DNA of 64,000 bases from positions 1,497,277 through 1,561,276 of the forward strand of contig MU271143.1 of assembly GCA_021432605.1 (NCBI GenBank). The letters are read 5' to 3'. Position 1 is the first letter of the stretch; each line of letters opens with the position of its first letter. Source of the DNA: Coniochaeta sp. PMI_546 (taxonomy: Eukaryota; Ascomycota; Sordariomycetes; Coniochaetales; Coniochaetaceae). This document shows positions 19,361 through 31,356 of this stretch, one piece after another. A program made the position numbers and the translations under genes. The notes under the pieces are model-generated. The model did not search any database, had not been told where the DNA came from, and saw only the letters and a list, made by a program, of their open reading frames with translations.

Positions 19361-21915
19361 ATGGCCGGGCTAAAGGACATGTACGACAGCACAGACCCCA
19401 AGAAAGACCCGGGGCTGAGCTCTAATTTTGACGTTGACTATGTGATCAACTACAAGGTTCCCGCAAATGGTTAGCAATTCAAACCATTAGTCTAGGTCAT
19501 TGCAGTTCCAGGCGATGTAGCTGACTCTTTCTCAGAACAGGCGGAGGCTGAAGCCGCGTTCGTACAACTAATTCAAGCTCTCGCCGATGTGGGCTTCGCT
19601 ACCGAAGTACGCAACGGCGACTCTGACTCCCTTCTTGTCTTCACCAAGATCGTTTCGGAAAAGCTCCTCCACAACCAAGTCTATCGCTACCGCCTCCAAG
19701 ACTGGCTGTATGGCGTCCGGACCTCAGCACCAAACAAGGACATTGCGAAACACCTCGAGGAAGAGCCCGTGACGGAAGCCGAGCGGCTGAGGCTTGCATA
19801 CCTCCTCATCACCAAGTCGAAGAACGAAGGCGGAGCTGGTATCGCGGCCAAGACGGGCCGGTGGAAATATGTCGACTCAATCTTCCCTCTCCACGACCAT
19901 GTCTTCAACAAGACTTGGATCAAGGAGTGGAGCACCAAGTACAAGCTGGAGGACTCGGATCTTGACCAGATCCGGTACAAGTTCGGCGAGCAGGTCGCCT
20001 TCTACTTCGCCTTCCTTCAGTCGTACTCTACCTTCCTCCTGTTCCCAGCCGCGTTCGGCTTCGGTGCCTGGATCCTGTTGGGCCAGTTCTCTTGGTTCTA
20101 TGCTATAGTGAATTCGCTCTGGTCCGTCGTGTTCTTTGAGTACTGGAAGGTCAAGGAGGTCGATCTGGCCATCCAGTGGGGAGTAAGGGGAGTGTCCAAG
20201 ATCCAGCAACCGCGAGCACAGTTCCAGTTTGAGAGCGAAGCCCAGGACCCGGTCACCGGAGAGGTTGTGAAGATCTACTCCCCCTGGAAGCGGCTACAGA
20301 ACCAGTTGCTGCAGGTTCCGTTCGCCCTTGCTTGCATTGCTATCCTCGGAAGCCTGATCGCGGTGTGCTTCGCTATTGAGATCTTCATCACTGAGGTCTA
20401 TAATGGCCCGTTCAAGCAGTACTTGGTCAGCAACACCTGGCTCCGTATCACTCCAGGCATCGAAAAGCTAACAGTGATCTACAGACTTTCGTGCCCACTA
20501 TCATCTTGACGGCTCTGATCCCTACTCTGTCAACCATCCTCACCAGTTTTGCTGAGAAGCTCACACATCTTGAGAATTATGAGACTGAAGATGGTATGTG
20601 TGCATCTTTATACCAAGTTATGTCGCGTTACTGACGGCATCGAAGCCCACAAAGCTGCCTTCGTACAAAAGATCTTCGTCCTCAACTTCATCACTTCCTA
20701 CCTTGGCATTTTCCTGACCGCATTTGTCTACGTTCCGTTCGGTAGGGTCCTTGCCCCATACCTGGACGTTTTCCAGATTACCGCACAGCGGTTCACCACT
20801 GCTGGAAAACCGCTCCCGACGAAGAAGTTCGACATCAACCCCGATCGCCTGACGAAGCAGGTGATTTACTTCACGGTCACGGCCCAGATCGTTAACCTCG
20901 CTCTCGAGGTCCTGGTTCCATATGTTAAGCGGGAGGTGTTCAAGACTGTCAAGGACGTCCATACAGATCTCACGTCCAACAAGAAGCACGAGTCCCGGTA
21001 CAAGGATCCCGAGGAGGAGAAAGAGTTCCTGGCTCGTGTTAGGAGTGAGGCCGCGCTTGATGAGTATGACGTCACCATCGACTACAGAGAGATGATTGTC
21101 CAGTTTGGTATGTGGGCATGTCAGCAAGTGGAGCATGAATGATCACTGACCAGGAGCAGGCTATCTATCACTCTTCTCCGTCGTGTGGCCCCTCACCGGC
21201 TGTTCTTTCCTCGCCAACAACTGGATCGAAGCTCGCTCAGACGCCTTGAAGATCGCCGTCGGTAGTCGACGACCGATTCCTTGGAGAGCCGATAGTATCG
21301 GACCCTGGCTTAACTCACTGGCTTTCCTGTCCTGGCTCGGCAGTCTGACGAGCTCGGCATTGGTCTATCTGTTTCACAACGGCAGGGTGGGTCCGGACGG
21401 GTCGCCGTCTGCTATCACGGCCTGGGCTCTGCTGTTGTCGATTCTCCTCGGTGAGCATGTCTACCTGGTCGTCCAGCGTGTTGTGCGCCATGTGATCGGC
21501 AAGATGGACCGTCCCGGCCTGCAGAAGGAGCGCGCCGAGCGCTTCGCGATGAGGAAGAATCTGCTGCAGGAGACGCTGGGCCAGGACCTCACTGAGGAAG
21601 CGTCGGGGCCTGGGTTCAGCGGTGGGGAAAAGATCACTCGTCAGGCGCTTGAGGAGGAGGCAAGACGCGAGTCCCTTCGTGGGCACGGGTCGCGAGAGGA
21701 GATGTGAGTACACCTTTGCTATGAGTGAACTGGAATTGACGAGGCTGACCAGAGACAGCTTCTGGCAGAGACAGCGGGGGGCCGCGGAAACTATTCAGAT
21801 TGGTAGGAGCATCATTGCCGATGTCAGTTCAAGCTAAATCGTTTGTCTTGTGGAATATGGTGACTGACGTGTCCAGCAGGTGGCGGCCAACCAGACGAAG
21901 ACTACGAAGAAATGA
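19361..21915 (+). CDS. IST2: anoctamin-family membrane protein (Ist2 homologue)
   Basis: Seven exons: 19361-19469, 19536-20425, 20485-20593, 20646-21107, 21160-21703, 21753-21822 and 21880-21915, all GT-AG and in phase; 739 aa. The N-terminal cytosolic region precedes the marker FPLHDHVFNKTWIKEW and the anoctamin core: YFAFLQSYSTFLLFPAAFGFGAW, FFEYWKVKEVDLAIQWGVRG, EKLTHLENYETEDAHKAAFVQKIFVLN and FGYLSLFSVVWPLTG...NNWIEARSDALKI. These match the fungal TMEM16/Ist2 family, whose members are lipid scramblases or ER-plasma-membrane tethers. I count about eight hydrophobic segments. The last exon gives a short basic end (ANQTKTTKK). If the final intron is retained, translation stops earlier at 21837 with DVSSS. 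The last acceptor is a tandem CAGCAG, so one Gln may be gained or lost. Yeast Ist2 has a much longer basic tail. Confidence 0.9.
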
Positions 21916-22193
21916 TGTGACAAGGCTATTAGTGTCAGGAAGGAGGGCGAAGGTGCCTGGGGCGTTCGGAGGAGCAATGGAGTCGAAAATGATTCTGGTT
22001 GTCGTTCCTTTGGTTTACTTGGTTGACTGTACCTGAAAGCTATGTGTTGCTGTCGAGCGACATAGAAAAAGCATTTCAAACGTCGAATTTCTCAATTAGA
22101 GCTTGACTTCCCCTCGTTGAGGTCAGCTTCAGTTCACACCAGCCGCAACCGCGTCTCAGCCTGCTACTCACCACACAGAAACAAATCACCAAC

Positions 22194-23082
22194 ATGGATA
22201 CCGTGCATGTGACCGACGGCGAGATCATGGAGAACGCTATCTGGTCGACCAAGAGGCTCTATCTCCGTGTCCTGGAAACCTTTCCCAGATATGTCGAGGA
22301 CTTCCAAGCCAAATGGAACGACTGGCAGCAGGCTATCTCAGCCCAAGAGTTTGGACCCCCACCCCGCACCTCACTGGCACTCATACCATCAGTCCATTCC
22401 ATCCACTAACCTCAGCTTCGACAAACAGCCCATCAACCTGGTCCTCGGTCCCCTCCTACACGGCCCTGACAGCCCTCGGCCCTAAAATCATCCCTCTCGT
22501 CGTCTACCAGTTGAAGCTCAATGAGAACGACGATACGGCCGTGCATCTCTGTACTTCTTTCTCCCTCCTCATTTTCTTTCCCACCCTTCTATCACTCTTC
22601 CTGGATACTAACCCGCCATACCCACGCTCTCAGACACGACACTAGAAACCGACACCTCATACCTCCCCGACGACCCTGAAGAAGTCGGCTCCTCCCGCGC
22701 GTTGCAAATCCTGAACCTGTCCTTCGACCGCAACCGCGCAGTGCGCAACGCCCTCGCCGACTGGACCGAGCGCTGCGAGCGCGTCTCGGTCCACAGCACG
22801 TCGGACATGTACACCGAGTGCGCCGAGTACGACACCCTGCTAGGCTTCGGGCCGAGCATCGTCCCGCACGTGATGCTGCAGTATGCTCACGACACCAGGG
22901 TCGATCGTGCGGTAGTGGCTCAGGGCGCGCACGGAATCGGCTGCGGCGTCTTGTTCTGGTATGAGCTGCTGCATGAGCTGGTGTTTGGCCGCAAGACGGG
23001 GAGGATGACGGTCGTGTTCCCCGACGTGTATAAGTGGTGGGAGACGTGGTTTCAGGGGCGGCCGGACACGCAGGCCGCTTGA
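22194..23082 (+). CDS. conserved-looking fungal protein with an internal duplication
   Basis: Three exons: 22194-22348, 22429-22550 and 22634-23082; 241 aa. Splicing at these sites joins frames into the phrase TAVHLYTTLE, which I remember as common in an uncharacterised fungal family. Two similar segments occur: residues 52-85 (STWSSVPSYTALTALGPKI, then IPLVVYQL) and 146-176 (STSDMYTECAEYDTLLGFG, then PSIVPHVMLQY). They share the pattern S-T/S-x-Y-T-(x)-L-x-x-(L/F)-G-P-x-I-(I/V)-P. The C-terminal part is WYELLHELVFGRKTGRMT and DVYKWWETWF. The repeats suggest a HEAT-like or tandem helical fold; I know no function. No signal peptide or membrane helix is visible. Confidence 0.75.
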
Positions 23083-24904
23083 CATTTCTTCGGCCAAGAG
23101 CCTCCACCGCTGTCACAATGCCGTATCAATGGCATTGTTGTTGAACGATGTTGTTATGCAACGAGGAAACAAGAAGAGAAAGGGGTATATATATACATAT
23201 ATATATCGAACTGGTGGTGATGTTTACTTGGTATAGTAAGGCCGCTAGTCTATGCTGGTCCTAGTGTTGTAAACCGTACTTATCATTACTTAATACCACT
23301 GATACCGTACTGAGCGGGCATTTATTGCGCATGCGGTGGTGGGAAAAGAACATGGAAGCATGGGGTCGATGTCAAACCCATGAATCCTGGTACCTAGGTG
23401 GGTTTAGCAGGGATCCTCAAGGTGTAGAATGTTACCGTACTCAAGGGCCAGGGGGGAAGAGCTTCTAGAAGGAAAAGTGGCGTCGGAGGTCGCCACGCGG
23501 ATGGAGGAATGCCTTATGTGGCTGGTCTCGGTGACAACTCTTGGAAAGGTGGGCATGGAATCAAGGCTGCAGTTTTTACCATCGTAAGTTTGAACGGACA
23601 CCTCGTTGCTTTTTGCATGTCTGCATGTACACGTGTAGGGCAAGTAAGGTATGTGTCCCGGTGACGGATTGAGTCCCTGTCCAATAAACCTGATTGAAAC
23701 CATCAAGCTCCTTTAAGGGTGCGCTTGGCCGACGAGGCACACTCTGGGGAAGGCTGCCGCTGTCGAGGGATGCAACCCTGTGAAGTGCATGTCTTTGACT
23801 TGATCTTCGAACGTGCACATGCATGTCTTAGACAGGGGACTAATTGCAGATGTGTGCACTCATCTTATTTCCCTCTCCCACTGGCAACTCAAGAGCTCAA
23901 CTGAGAGTTCTCGCTCTCAATTGAAATGTGAATTGCTGCGGTGGGAATCCCCTCGTCCTCGTCCACGTCCACACCGAAGAGCTGCACAAGGGAGCGAAAG
24001 CACCAGAATCTTGTGCGGTGCGCGGTGCGCGTTATCTCTCAGCCACACATGCAATTCGAATGCGCAACCGACTAAGTTAGTCCCCCTCATCAGAGGTGCT
24101 TCACTCAGAAAGGGGGATGCATGTTGCACGTCCCACCTTTCTGGCTGGCTGAATTCAACACCCTCGACACCTCGTCGACCGAAGAATCTCGCATTGGTCA
24201 AAGCCGTAACCGGCGTGGAGAGCCAGCTGCGTCATTCTTTGCGAGGTCTCCCACGTGCGTCACTCAACGTGCCAGTATGGATTATTTGGCGATGATTTGG
24301 ATGAAATAAGTGCTCTGCACAGCCTCCATGTTCCGATTTAAGCGGTGCAAGACGGCCTAGCAACTCCGATGCCCGCCTACTGCGACGGCATCATCTGCAG
24401 CTGAGGACGCTACTATGCACTACGGTGGGCAGCTAGACCTGATTTGCCCTCCCCGTGCCTGCTAAGCTTCAGCCTCATGCAGGATAACAACCCCTCGCAC
24501 CCTCGCACCCTCTTCCCGACCTGGGCCTAGAGATATGCAACTTTGCACTTCCACTTTCCTCTACAGGAGCTCATGTCACAAGCCTCGCTGTTCCTGAGCC
24601 CTTTTTTTTTTGGGTCTTTGTCCTCGGCTGTTGTCCTTCGATCTTTCACCTTGAGCCTGTCTAGGAAGCTGGAAAAGTGATGTCCCTGTATCATTCGCCG
24701 CCAGATTGAAGCTTCCATAGCTTACCCCAATAAGTTGCGCAGAAGAGCCCTTGAAGTACCTTATCGCTTCGACATGCGCTTAACGTTACACTTGTCCTAG
24801 CCTGACTGCCACATTCGCAATACGTGTACCAAGACAGGCTGCGACCTTTGCGACTTGATCCTTACTCTTTACTTTTCTTTCGTTCTGCTTGCGACGTGCC
24901 CAGG
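23083..24904. other. intergenic region with a TA microsatellite
   Basis: No supported gene. Holds a (TA)n tract (23183-23207) just downstream of the 241-aa gene and a T10 run near 24602. A minus-strand frame (23404-23706, about 100 codons) lacks motifs and is not called. Confidence 0.4.
23183..23207. repeat. TA dinucleotide repeat
   Basis: Imperfect TA repeat interrupted once by C, about 100-125 bp after a stop codon, so probably in or near a 3' UTR. Confidence 0.85.
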
Positions 24905-27900
24905 ATGGACGACGACGTCCAAAACCTCGTTCTCGCTCCTTTTCAGGAGATAGTCGAGAAGGGAAAGATAGCGCTCGAGAATGCGACAGACGCCGGCCTC
25001 ACAAAGTCGGACGACATGTTCAAGGCTGCCCAGAGTCTGGCCAGAGACGGAGATCGAGCTCTGAAGAAGCTAGAGCCCCTTTGCAAGAAGCTATGGGATG
25101 AATATAGCACCAACTTTGTCGTTGCGCTCAAGGAGAATGGTATGCTAGATCCACATCCGCCATGTCGCTGGTAGCTGGTCGCTGGCGGGCACGCAAAGCA
25201 ACTGACACTCGACAGATGAGATAGCCGACTTCAGGACCGAGCTAAACGACCTGCTATGGGACTTTGACTCCTTCATCGAGGTCGATGACTTCGATGCCGG
25301 CGAGTATTTTAAGCTGCAGACGCTCTCGTCCAAGGCTGCCAAGAGGACATACGAGATACTGATGCGGATGAAGCTTGAACCTCCTCCAATCACGTTCAGC
25401 AGTTTTGGTTCCGCGGGAATCTCGAGGACGACATCACTTGCGAGTCGCAGTGTTGTCTCGGATACACCCTTGCCGCTGACAGAAACACCACAGACGATCG
25501 AGGAAGAAGCTTCAGATGCGCAACTGACGGAAGGCATCCCTAACGGGGCTTCCAATACGGCATCTCTGATGGCCGCGCAGGCAGGGCCGGACCTGGGTTA
25601 CGAGGCCACACGTCCAGAATCTGTATCTGACCGTCGAACATCTTATCCGCGGGACGTCGACAGTCGGCAGAAGCAGGGACCTCCTCCAGAACCCGAATCA
25701 CCAGTCATACCGCACCAACTATACGCTGCATCGGTGCGGGTTGAGGACATACCCGCCGAGCCTCTTGCAAATCCCTGGCAACCCACCGCTCAGCCTGTAG
25801 TCGCCATCAATGCAAACGCGACGGACTCAAGACCGCCCCCAGACCGAAGACGCAGAGTGTCATCCGAATCCTCGGGCCGGCCCTACACACCGCCCTTTGT
25901 CGTCTCTAATGCTTTTGGTGAGCCGAACGGGCCGCAGTCGAGACCACGGCGGCTCGACGAGGGCGTGGCAGCGCTCTTGCGCGAAGAGATGGCGAGAGAG
26001 TCAAACATTTCTGAACGACACACTGCAGATCCCAGGTCTGAATCTTTGAGCAATGGCGATTCAAGACCAACCGCTAGGGATACATCGCCTTTACCAAGCC
26101 AACTGAGAGCACTACCGACACCCCCTACCCCGTCACCGGGGACATCAGAAGATATGAGAATAACTTTACCCACAACACAAGTCGTGCGGAGTGGAGGCTC
26201 TATAGCGGCGGCAGCGCAGCCAATCAGGCGCGTTCTCTCGTCCGACAGACACTCCCAAGCCAGCTCAACAAACTCTGGTCGATCTTCCGTGTTCGATCTA
26301 GGGGCAAGAGACAGCATGGTCAGCCCGGTCACAGATCATCGAGTGTCTATACACGACGATTGCAACCTCAGCCCCGTGAGGGCAGATTCGTACGCCTCTA
26401 TACCAGAGGACCGACCAGTCATGAGCGCCGGATGGTCATCGACCACGAGGAAACCTGTCGCTGTTCGGCCGGGACCGTCACCGCAACTGCCACAAGCTAG
26501 TGTCCATCCGCTTTCAAGAACACAGACGGACACCCAGCCGGCTTCACAAGAACATCCTGGGGACCAGCCAGGCCTCATCGTCGCGCAGAACGCCGAAGAG
26601 CAGCCAGGCCTGGAACCAGTCTTGAGTGGCGACGGATCTCCTCCTGGAGTGGGCGGCGGGCCTCCGTCAATTGTCCTCCGAGAGCCCTGCTGTAGTATCA
26701 CGGTGGATAGCTCTTTCTATCAGCTGAAAGGGTTCTGTGACGGAGCGAAGGATATCATCCGCGGCGGCGTGGGCGTCAAGAAGGTCAGGAAAGGGGTATG
26801 TCTTCGTTCCCTACGTCAAACACGAAAAGTCAACCGCTAACTCTGCGACAGGGCATCGGAGCTGCCAACACTTTGGTCGCCAAGTGCACAAACAGGTCCT
26901 GCATGTTTGAGCTAGAATGGAAGTCTGTTGAAGCCGATGTCAACATGACAGGTAGATCCCGCCCTCCTCCTCAGCTCCTCATCCACACCGCTTTTCCATG
27001 TAGAGGCAATTCCTGACAGGACTCTAGAACAAGCAAACTACCGCAACAGCGGCATCGGCTTCCGACTCCGCTTCATCTCCAAGTCTCACCTTACAGCGAG
27101 CCACATAGACGACCACAAGTACGGGTGCCTCTTCTGCATCCAGCTCGGCCGGACGCCAGAAGAATCCGACGCAACGGTCTTCCCCAATCAGAAAGCATTA
27201 TTCGCGCATCTCGCTCGGCACCCGCGCCCCTTACCGCCCGTCCCGGGCCTCACGGTCATCGAAAGCGCCGAGATACCGCAGCAATACCGCAACAACTACG
27301 ATCTCCACTTACCCAATCCCCCGGCCAGGAGCCTGATGACGGGGCTCGCCCGGGAGCTGTCCAGCATGCCCACCGCCATCGCCACAGACACGTTCAGGCG
27401 CACGCAGATCAGCTCCCTGCGGACGCTGCCGGACCCTAGCCTCGGCGCGCTGCAGTTCTTTGCCGGGCAGCGGGTAGTGGGCATCGAGTTCCCGGCCAGG
27501 TTCAACGGCGAGTGGGCCCTCGGCTGGGCGGACAACGTGCGCGGCGCCTTCCCGGCCGACTGCGTGAAGCTCGAGCCGCCTCCCGAGCGCGAGGTGCGCA
27601 AGACGCCCGGCTCGGGGCTGAGGGCCGTCGCGAGGTGGAAGAGGCACCCGAGGGACAAGGAGGTGAAGGAGGGCGGGTGGCTGAGGTTCGAGAAGGGGGA
27701 GGTCATTACGAATATCAGCTGTGAGTTACCAAATTGCCTTACCAAGAAATTGTTGGTTCGTGATGACAGATGCTGACGGGGGGGTTGGATGTACAGTCCC
27801 TTATGCGGAGCACTGGTGCTGGTACGGGAGTAACTCGAAGGGGAGATACGGCATCTTCCCGCAGTCGCACATGGAGCCGAACACGCTGTCCGAGGCGCCT

Positions 27901-28074
27901 GCGGGGGACAAGGCGAGCGTGATCAGCCACGAGAACAAATCTGGGGCTTCTAGGATGCTGGCCCAGTTCTCGTCGATACGGCGGCGGGACACGAGGCCGG
28001 TCAGCTCGGCGGGCTCGCATAGCAGTGGGGATACGGCGACGCAGCTCTCGCCGCGGCCGTCGGTGTATAGTTAG
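24905..28074 (+). CDS. multidomain protein with zinc-finger-like region and two C-terminal SH3 domains
   Basis: Five exons: 24905-25139, 25216-26795, 26852-26951, 27028-27720 and 27797-28074; 961 aa. Residues 1-150 form an alpha-helical domain (MDDDVQNLVLAPFQEIVEKG... LNDLLWDFDSFIEVDDF). About 150-560 are Pro/Ser-rich and disordered. Then come cysteine-containing elements (CCSITV near 570, AKCTNRSCMFELEW near 615-630) and a C2H2-like finger, CLFC near 672 with AHLARH near 698-703. Two SH3-like domains follow: about 777-823 (ALQFFAGQRVVGIEFPARF, ending GAFPADCVKL) and 836-895 (AVARWKRHPRDKEVKEGGW to WCWYGSNSKGRYGIFPQSH). SH3 domains bind proline-rich ligands, which the protein itself contains. 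An alternative in-frame acceptor at 27769 would insert nine residues into the second SH3 domain. I recall similar uncharacterised Sordariomycete proteins; a scaffold role is inference. Confidence 0.85.
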
Positions 28075-28826
28075 GGAGAGTGAGTCGCGATGGCGCTGGG
28101 GAGAGTCTTGCACTGATGTTATGATTCTTGTTTCGGAACTGTTAATCAAGGTCTTGAGTTTTGAATCGGAGTTTGGGTGTATAGGGGTTAGTTTGTTTGG
28201 AGATGAATAGATACCTTGGATAGACTCGGTGTTGGCGATCAGGACAGCGACATTTGGCTTCTTATTGATTTGATTCAGAGTCTGCTGGTTATCACCAGCA
28301 CGAGTAAAAAATAATCATTCTACGTGTCAGACACCCGGCGTTCTTCAACGACCCCAATTGCTGTTCGCAATCCTGTTGTATCCCGACATCAATCGCTGTT
28401 CCTGGCATCAAAATGTCCCTCCACATGAGCTCAGGTACCTCCCGGATTGTCCCCTAACCCTGGCGTACCTGAGACATGCCAGTTAACATGATGCCCAGCC
28501 ACTGAAATCATCGCTGAATTCAATGACGAACTCTCCACGAGAACCCCGCACCAAGCTCTCCCGAGTGCCGATCTAGCGTGGGGACTACTCGGGGAAGCCG
28601 CTGTTCTCCCCGTCGGCATCTGTTCTGGCCTACGAGATCGGTGACATCGATCTTCGCCGAGTGTTTTTTCCCTTCCCTCTCCCTTTCTCCTTATATCCGA
28701 CTCAATTTTGTACATCCTCACCTCAGTTTGGTATATACTCGCCTCTGGTTGCAATTGTTTTGGGCAATTTTGTCTGTAACTGTCAATCGTCAAGCTCTTG
28801 TGTGGACAAGAACACAACCAGACAAG
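28075..28826. other. promoter and leader of the flavocytochrome b2 gene
   Basis: Holds a pyrimidine tract (about 28666-28693) near the expected transcription start. The frame of the downstream gene is open from 28578 but without an ATG until 28827. Confidence 0.5.
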
Positions 28827-30398
28827 ATGACCGCCGACGATAAGACGCAATTGACCGGCGTAGAGGTAGCCAAGCACAACTCCTCCACCGACTGCTGGGT
28901 CATCGTCCACGGCCGCGCCTACGATGTGACAGAGTTCCTGCCCGAGCACCCGGGCGGGCAGAAGATCATCCTCAAGTACGCGGGCAAAGATGCCACGGAG
29001 GAATTCGACCCGATCCACCCGCCAGACACGCTGGAGAAGTACCTCGACAAGTCCAAGCATCTCGGGCCCGTGGACATGACCACCGTCGTGAAGGAGGCTT
29101 CGGAGGAAGACCCGGAGGAGCTGGAGAGACAGCAGAGGATCAAGGAGATGCCGTTGCTGGAGCAGTGCTACAACCTCATGGACTTTGAGGCCGTGGCCAA
29201 GAGGGTGATGAAGAAGACGGCTTGGGGTTACTACTCCAGTGCCGCCGACGATGAGATCGTGAGTGCCTACTTCCTGTGCTCAGATCTCCCTGACGTGTTA
29301 AGACAATGACTGACACGGTATGTGCACCAGACAATGCGCGAAAACCACGGCGCCTTCCACCGCATCTGGTTCCGGCCGCAGATCCTCGTCGACGTCGAGA
29401 AGGTGGACCTCTCCACCACCATGCTGGGCACAAAGGTCGACATCCCCTTCTACGTCACCGCCACGGCGCTGGGGAAGCTGGGCCATGTCGAGGGCGAGGT
29501 CGTCCTCACGAGGGCGGCACACAAGCACAACGTCATCCAGATGATTCCCACACTTGCCTCGTGCGCGTTCGACGAGATCGTCGACGCCGCTCAGGACGGA
29601 CAGGTCCAGTGGCTGCAGCTCTACGTGAACAAGGACCGCGAGATCACGAAGCGGATCGTGGAGCACGCCGAGAAGAGGGGCTGCAAGGGCCTGTTCATCA
29701 CGGTCGACGCGCCGCAGCTGGGGAGGAGGGAGAAGGACATGCGCAGCAAGTTTACGGATCCCGGGTCCAACGTGCAGAGCGGGCAGGCGGTGGATACGAA
29801 CCAGGGTGCGGCGCGGGCCATCAGCAGCTTTATCGACCCCGGGCTCAGCTGGAAGGATGTGCCGTGGTTCAGGAGCATCACCAAGATGCCGATCTTGTTG
29901 AAGGGCGTGCAGAGGGTCGAGGACGTGGTCAAGGCCATCGAGGCGGGCGTGCAGGGTGTTGTGCTGAGTAACCACGGCGGACGACAGTTGGACTTTGCGA
30001 GGTCCGGGATTGAGATCTTGGCGGAGACGATGCCGGTGCTTAGGCAGCTGGGGCTGGAGAACAAGATCGAGATCTACATCGATGGCGGCATCAGGAGGTC
30101 GACGGACATCATCAAGGCGCTGTGTCTGGGTGCCAAGGGCGTGGGTATTGGGCGGCCGTTCCTGTATGCCATGTCGGCGTATGGGTTGAACGGTGTTGAC
30201 CGGGCGATGCAGCTGCTGAAGGACGAGATGGAGATGAACATGCGGCTGATTGGCGCTCAGAACGTCGAACAGCTAAATCCGTCAATGGTGGACGTGAAGA
30301 GCCTGTTTAACCATGGGTATGGGCCGGCGGACAATCTGGCGCTGTCGGTGTATGATCCGCTGGTGAATCCGCCGTCGAGGCCGAAGTCGAAGCTGTGA
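28827..30398 (+). CDS. CYB2: flavocytochrome b2-type FMN-dependent 2-hydroxyacid (L-lactate) dehydrogenase
   Basis: Two exons, 28827-29258 and 29331-30398; 499 aa. Residues 1-75 are a cytochrome b5 domain with heme ligands His41 (EHPGGQ) and His64 (PIHPPDT). The rest is an FMN alpha/beta barrel. YYSSAADDE carries the first substrate tyrosine, WLQLYVNKDREI the second, SNHGGRQLD (near 358-366) the catalytic His/Arg pair, and YIDGGIRRSTDIIKAL the phosphate-binding loop. Yeast Cyb2 oxidises L-lactate to pyruvate and passes electrons to cytochrome c in the intermembrane space. This protein begins directly with the b5 domain and shows no targeting presequence after the ATG, so it may be cytosolic. 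A non-AUG upstream extension is discussed in the findings. The exact hydroxyacid substrate is not proven. Confidence 0.93.
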
Positions 30399-31356
30399 GC
30401 AGATACAGGATATGCATGGTTGAGGATTTACGATGGGGCATTTCAGTGATCTCGGCGTACATAGCGGATACCTACAGCACACGATGCGCTTGGTGTATAA
30501 CAGTGATCTTTGCTATTCATCAATTAGAACGAGGTTTTATAGTATTGCCTCCCTCTTTACTGCTGGCTTGCGAATAGTAGCTTACCATAGCACACTTGGT
30601 CGTAGGAAGACTTTAAAGATGGTGGAGCAGTACAGGGGTTTAGTGGAGGGATGCCGACTGGACTGATGAGCCCACAGCACTTTGGGTCAGCCTGCAACTT
30701 CCTGCATGGTGCATTCGGTTCCAGAAGATGAATGCATGACGGGGATCTTCTGGCGCAAACTTGCACTTCCAAATGGGAGCAGCGTCAGAAAGGAATGGTG
30801 GTTTGCTCCGCCTGCTGTCGCGCTCGCACGTGGGCTACCAACTTGCGGCAATAAGACACGATGATCGGTCACGCATCGATTGATTCTCTGTTAGTGATGT
30901 GATATGGTGACGCACCATGTCGCCGCAATAAATTGGAACCTTCTTACACGATACACAGTAACCACTCCGCCTTCCCCGCACAATGGACGTGAGTAACAGG
31001 GCGATAAGATATTACTACTATAGTGCCTTATGTGTAGCCTTTACTGGGCGTGGCTGAACCAACAGGTAAATAATAACACGAACAAAAACAAGCCTTGTGC
31101 TATTCTTCGACAACCTCGACTTCTGCCTGTGCCACATGCTACCTACAAACCTATTGACCTGAGATTTGCGCATTTATCACCATTGTCCTTGGATTTTTAC
31201 CCTCACCTGTCGTGGCTACGTTTCACCAAGCTGGGACTAAATGAGCATGTAACACCGACTTTGACTCGAGCAGGACGCTTCCTCCCGTTTCCCTTCCCTC
31301 TCTCCACCTCTCCTCTCCCTCCTCCTCCTCGTAAAGTCTATTCTTTGAACCGTACC
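30399..31356. other. intergenic region upstream of the Rab gene
   Basis: No gene recognised. CT-rich tract at about 31273-31330 immediately before the start codon, typical of a fungal core promoter/leader. Confidence 0.45.

Noticed and set aside
29298-29975. Antisense and alternate frames over 220 codons inside flavocytochrome b2
   Set aside because: The flavocytochrome frame carries all active-site motifs; the others are GC-driven shadows.
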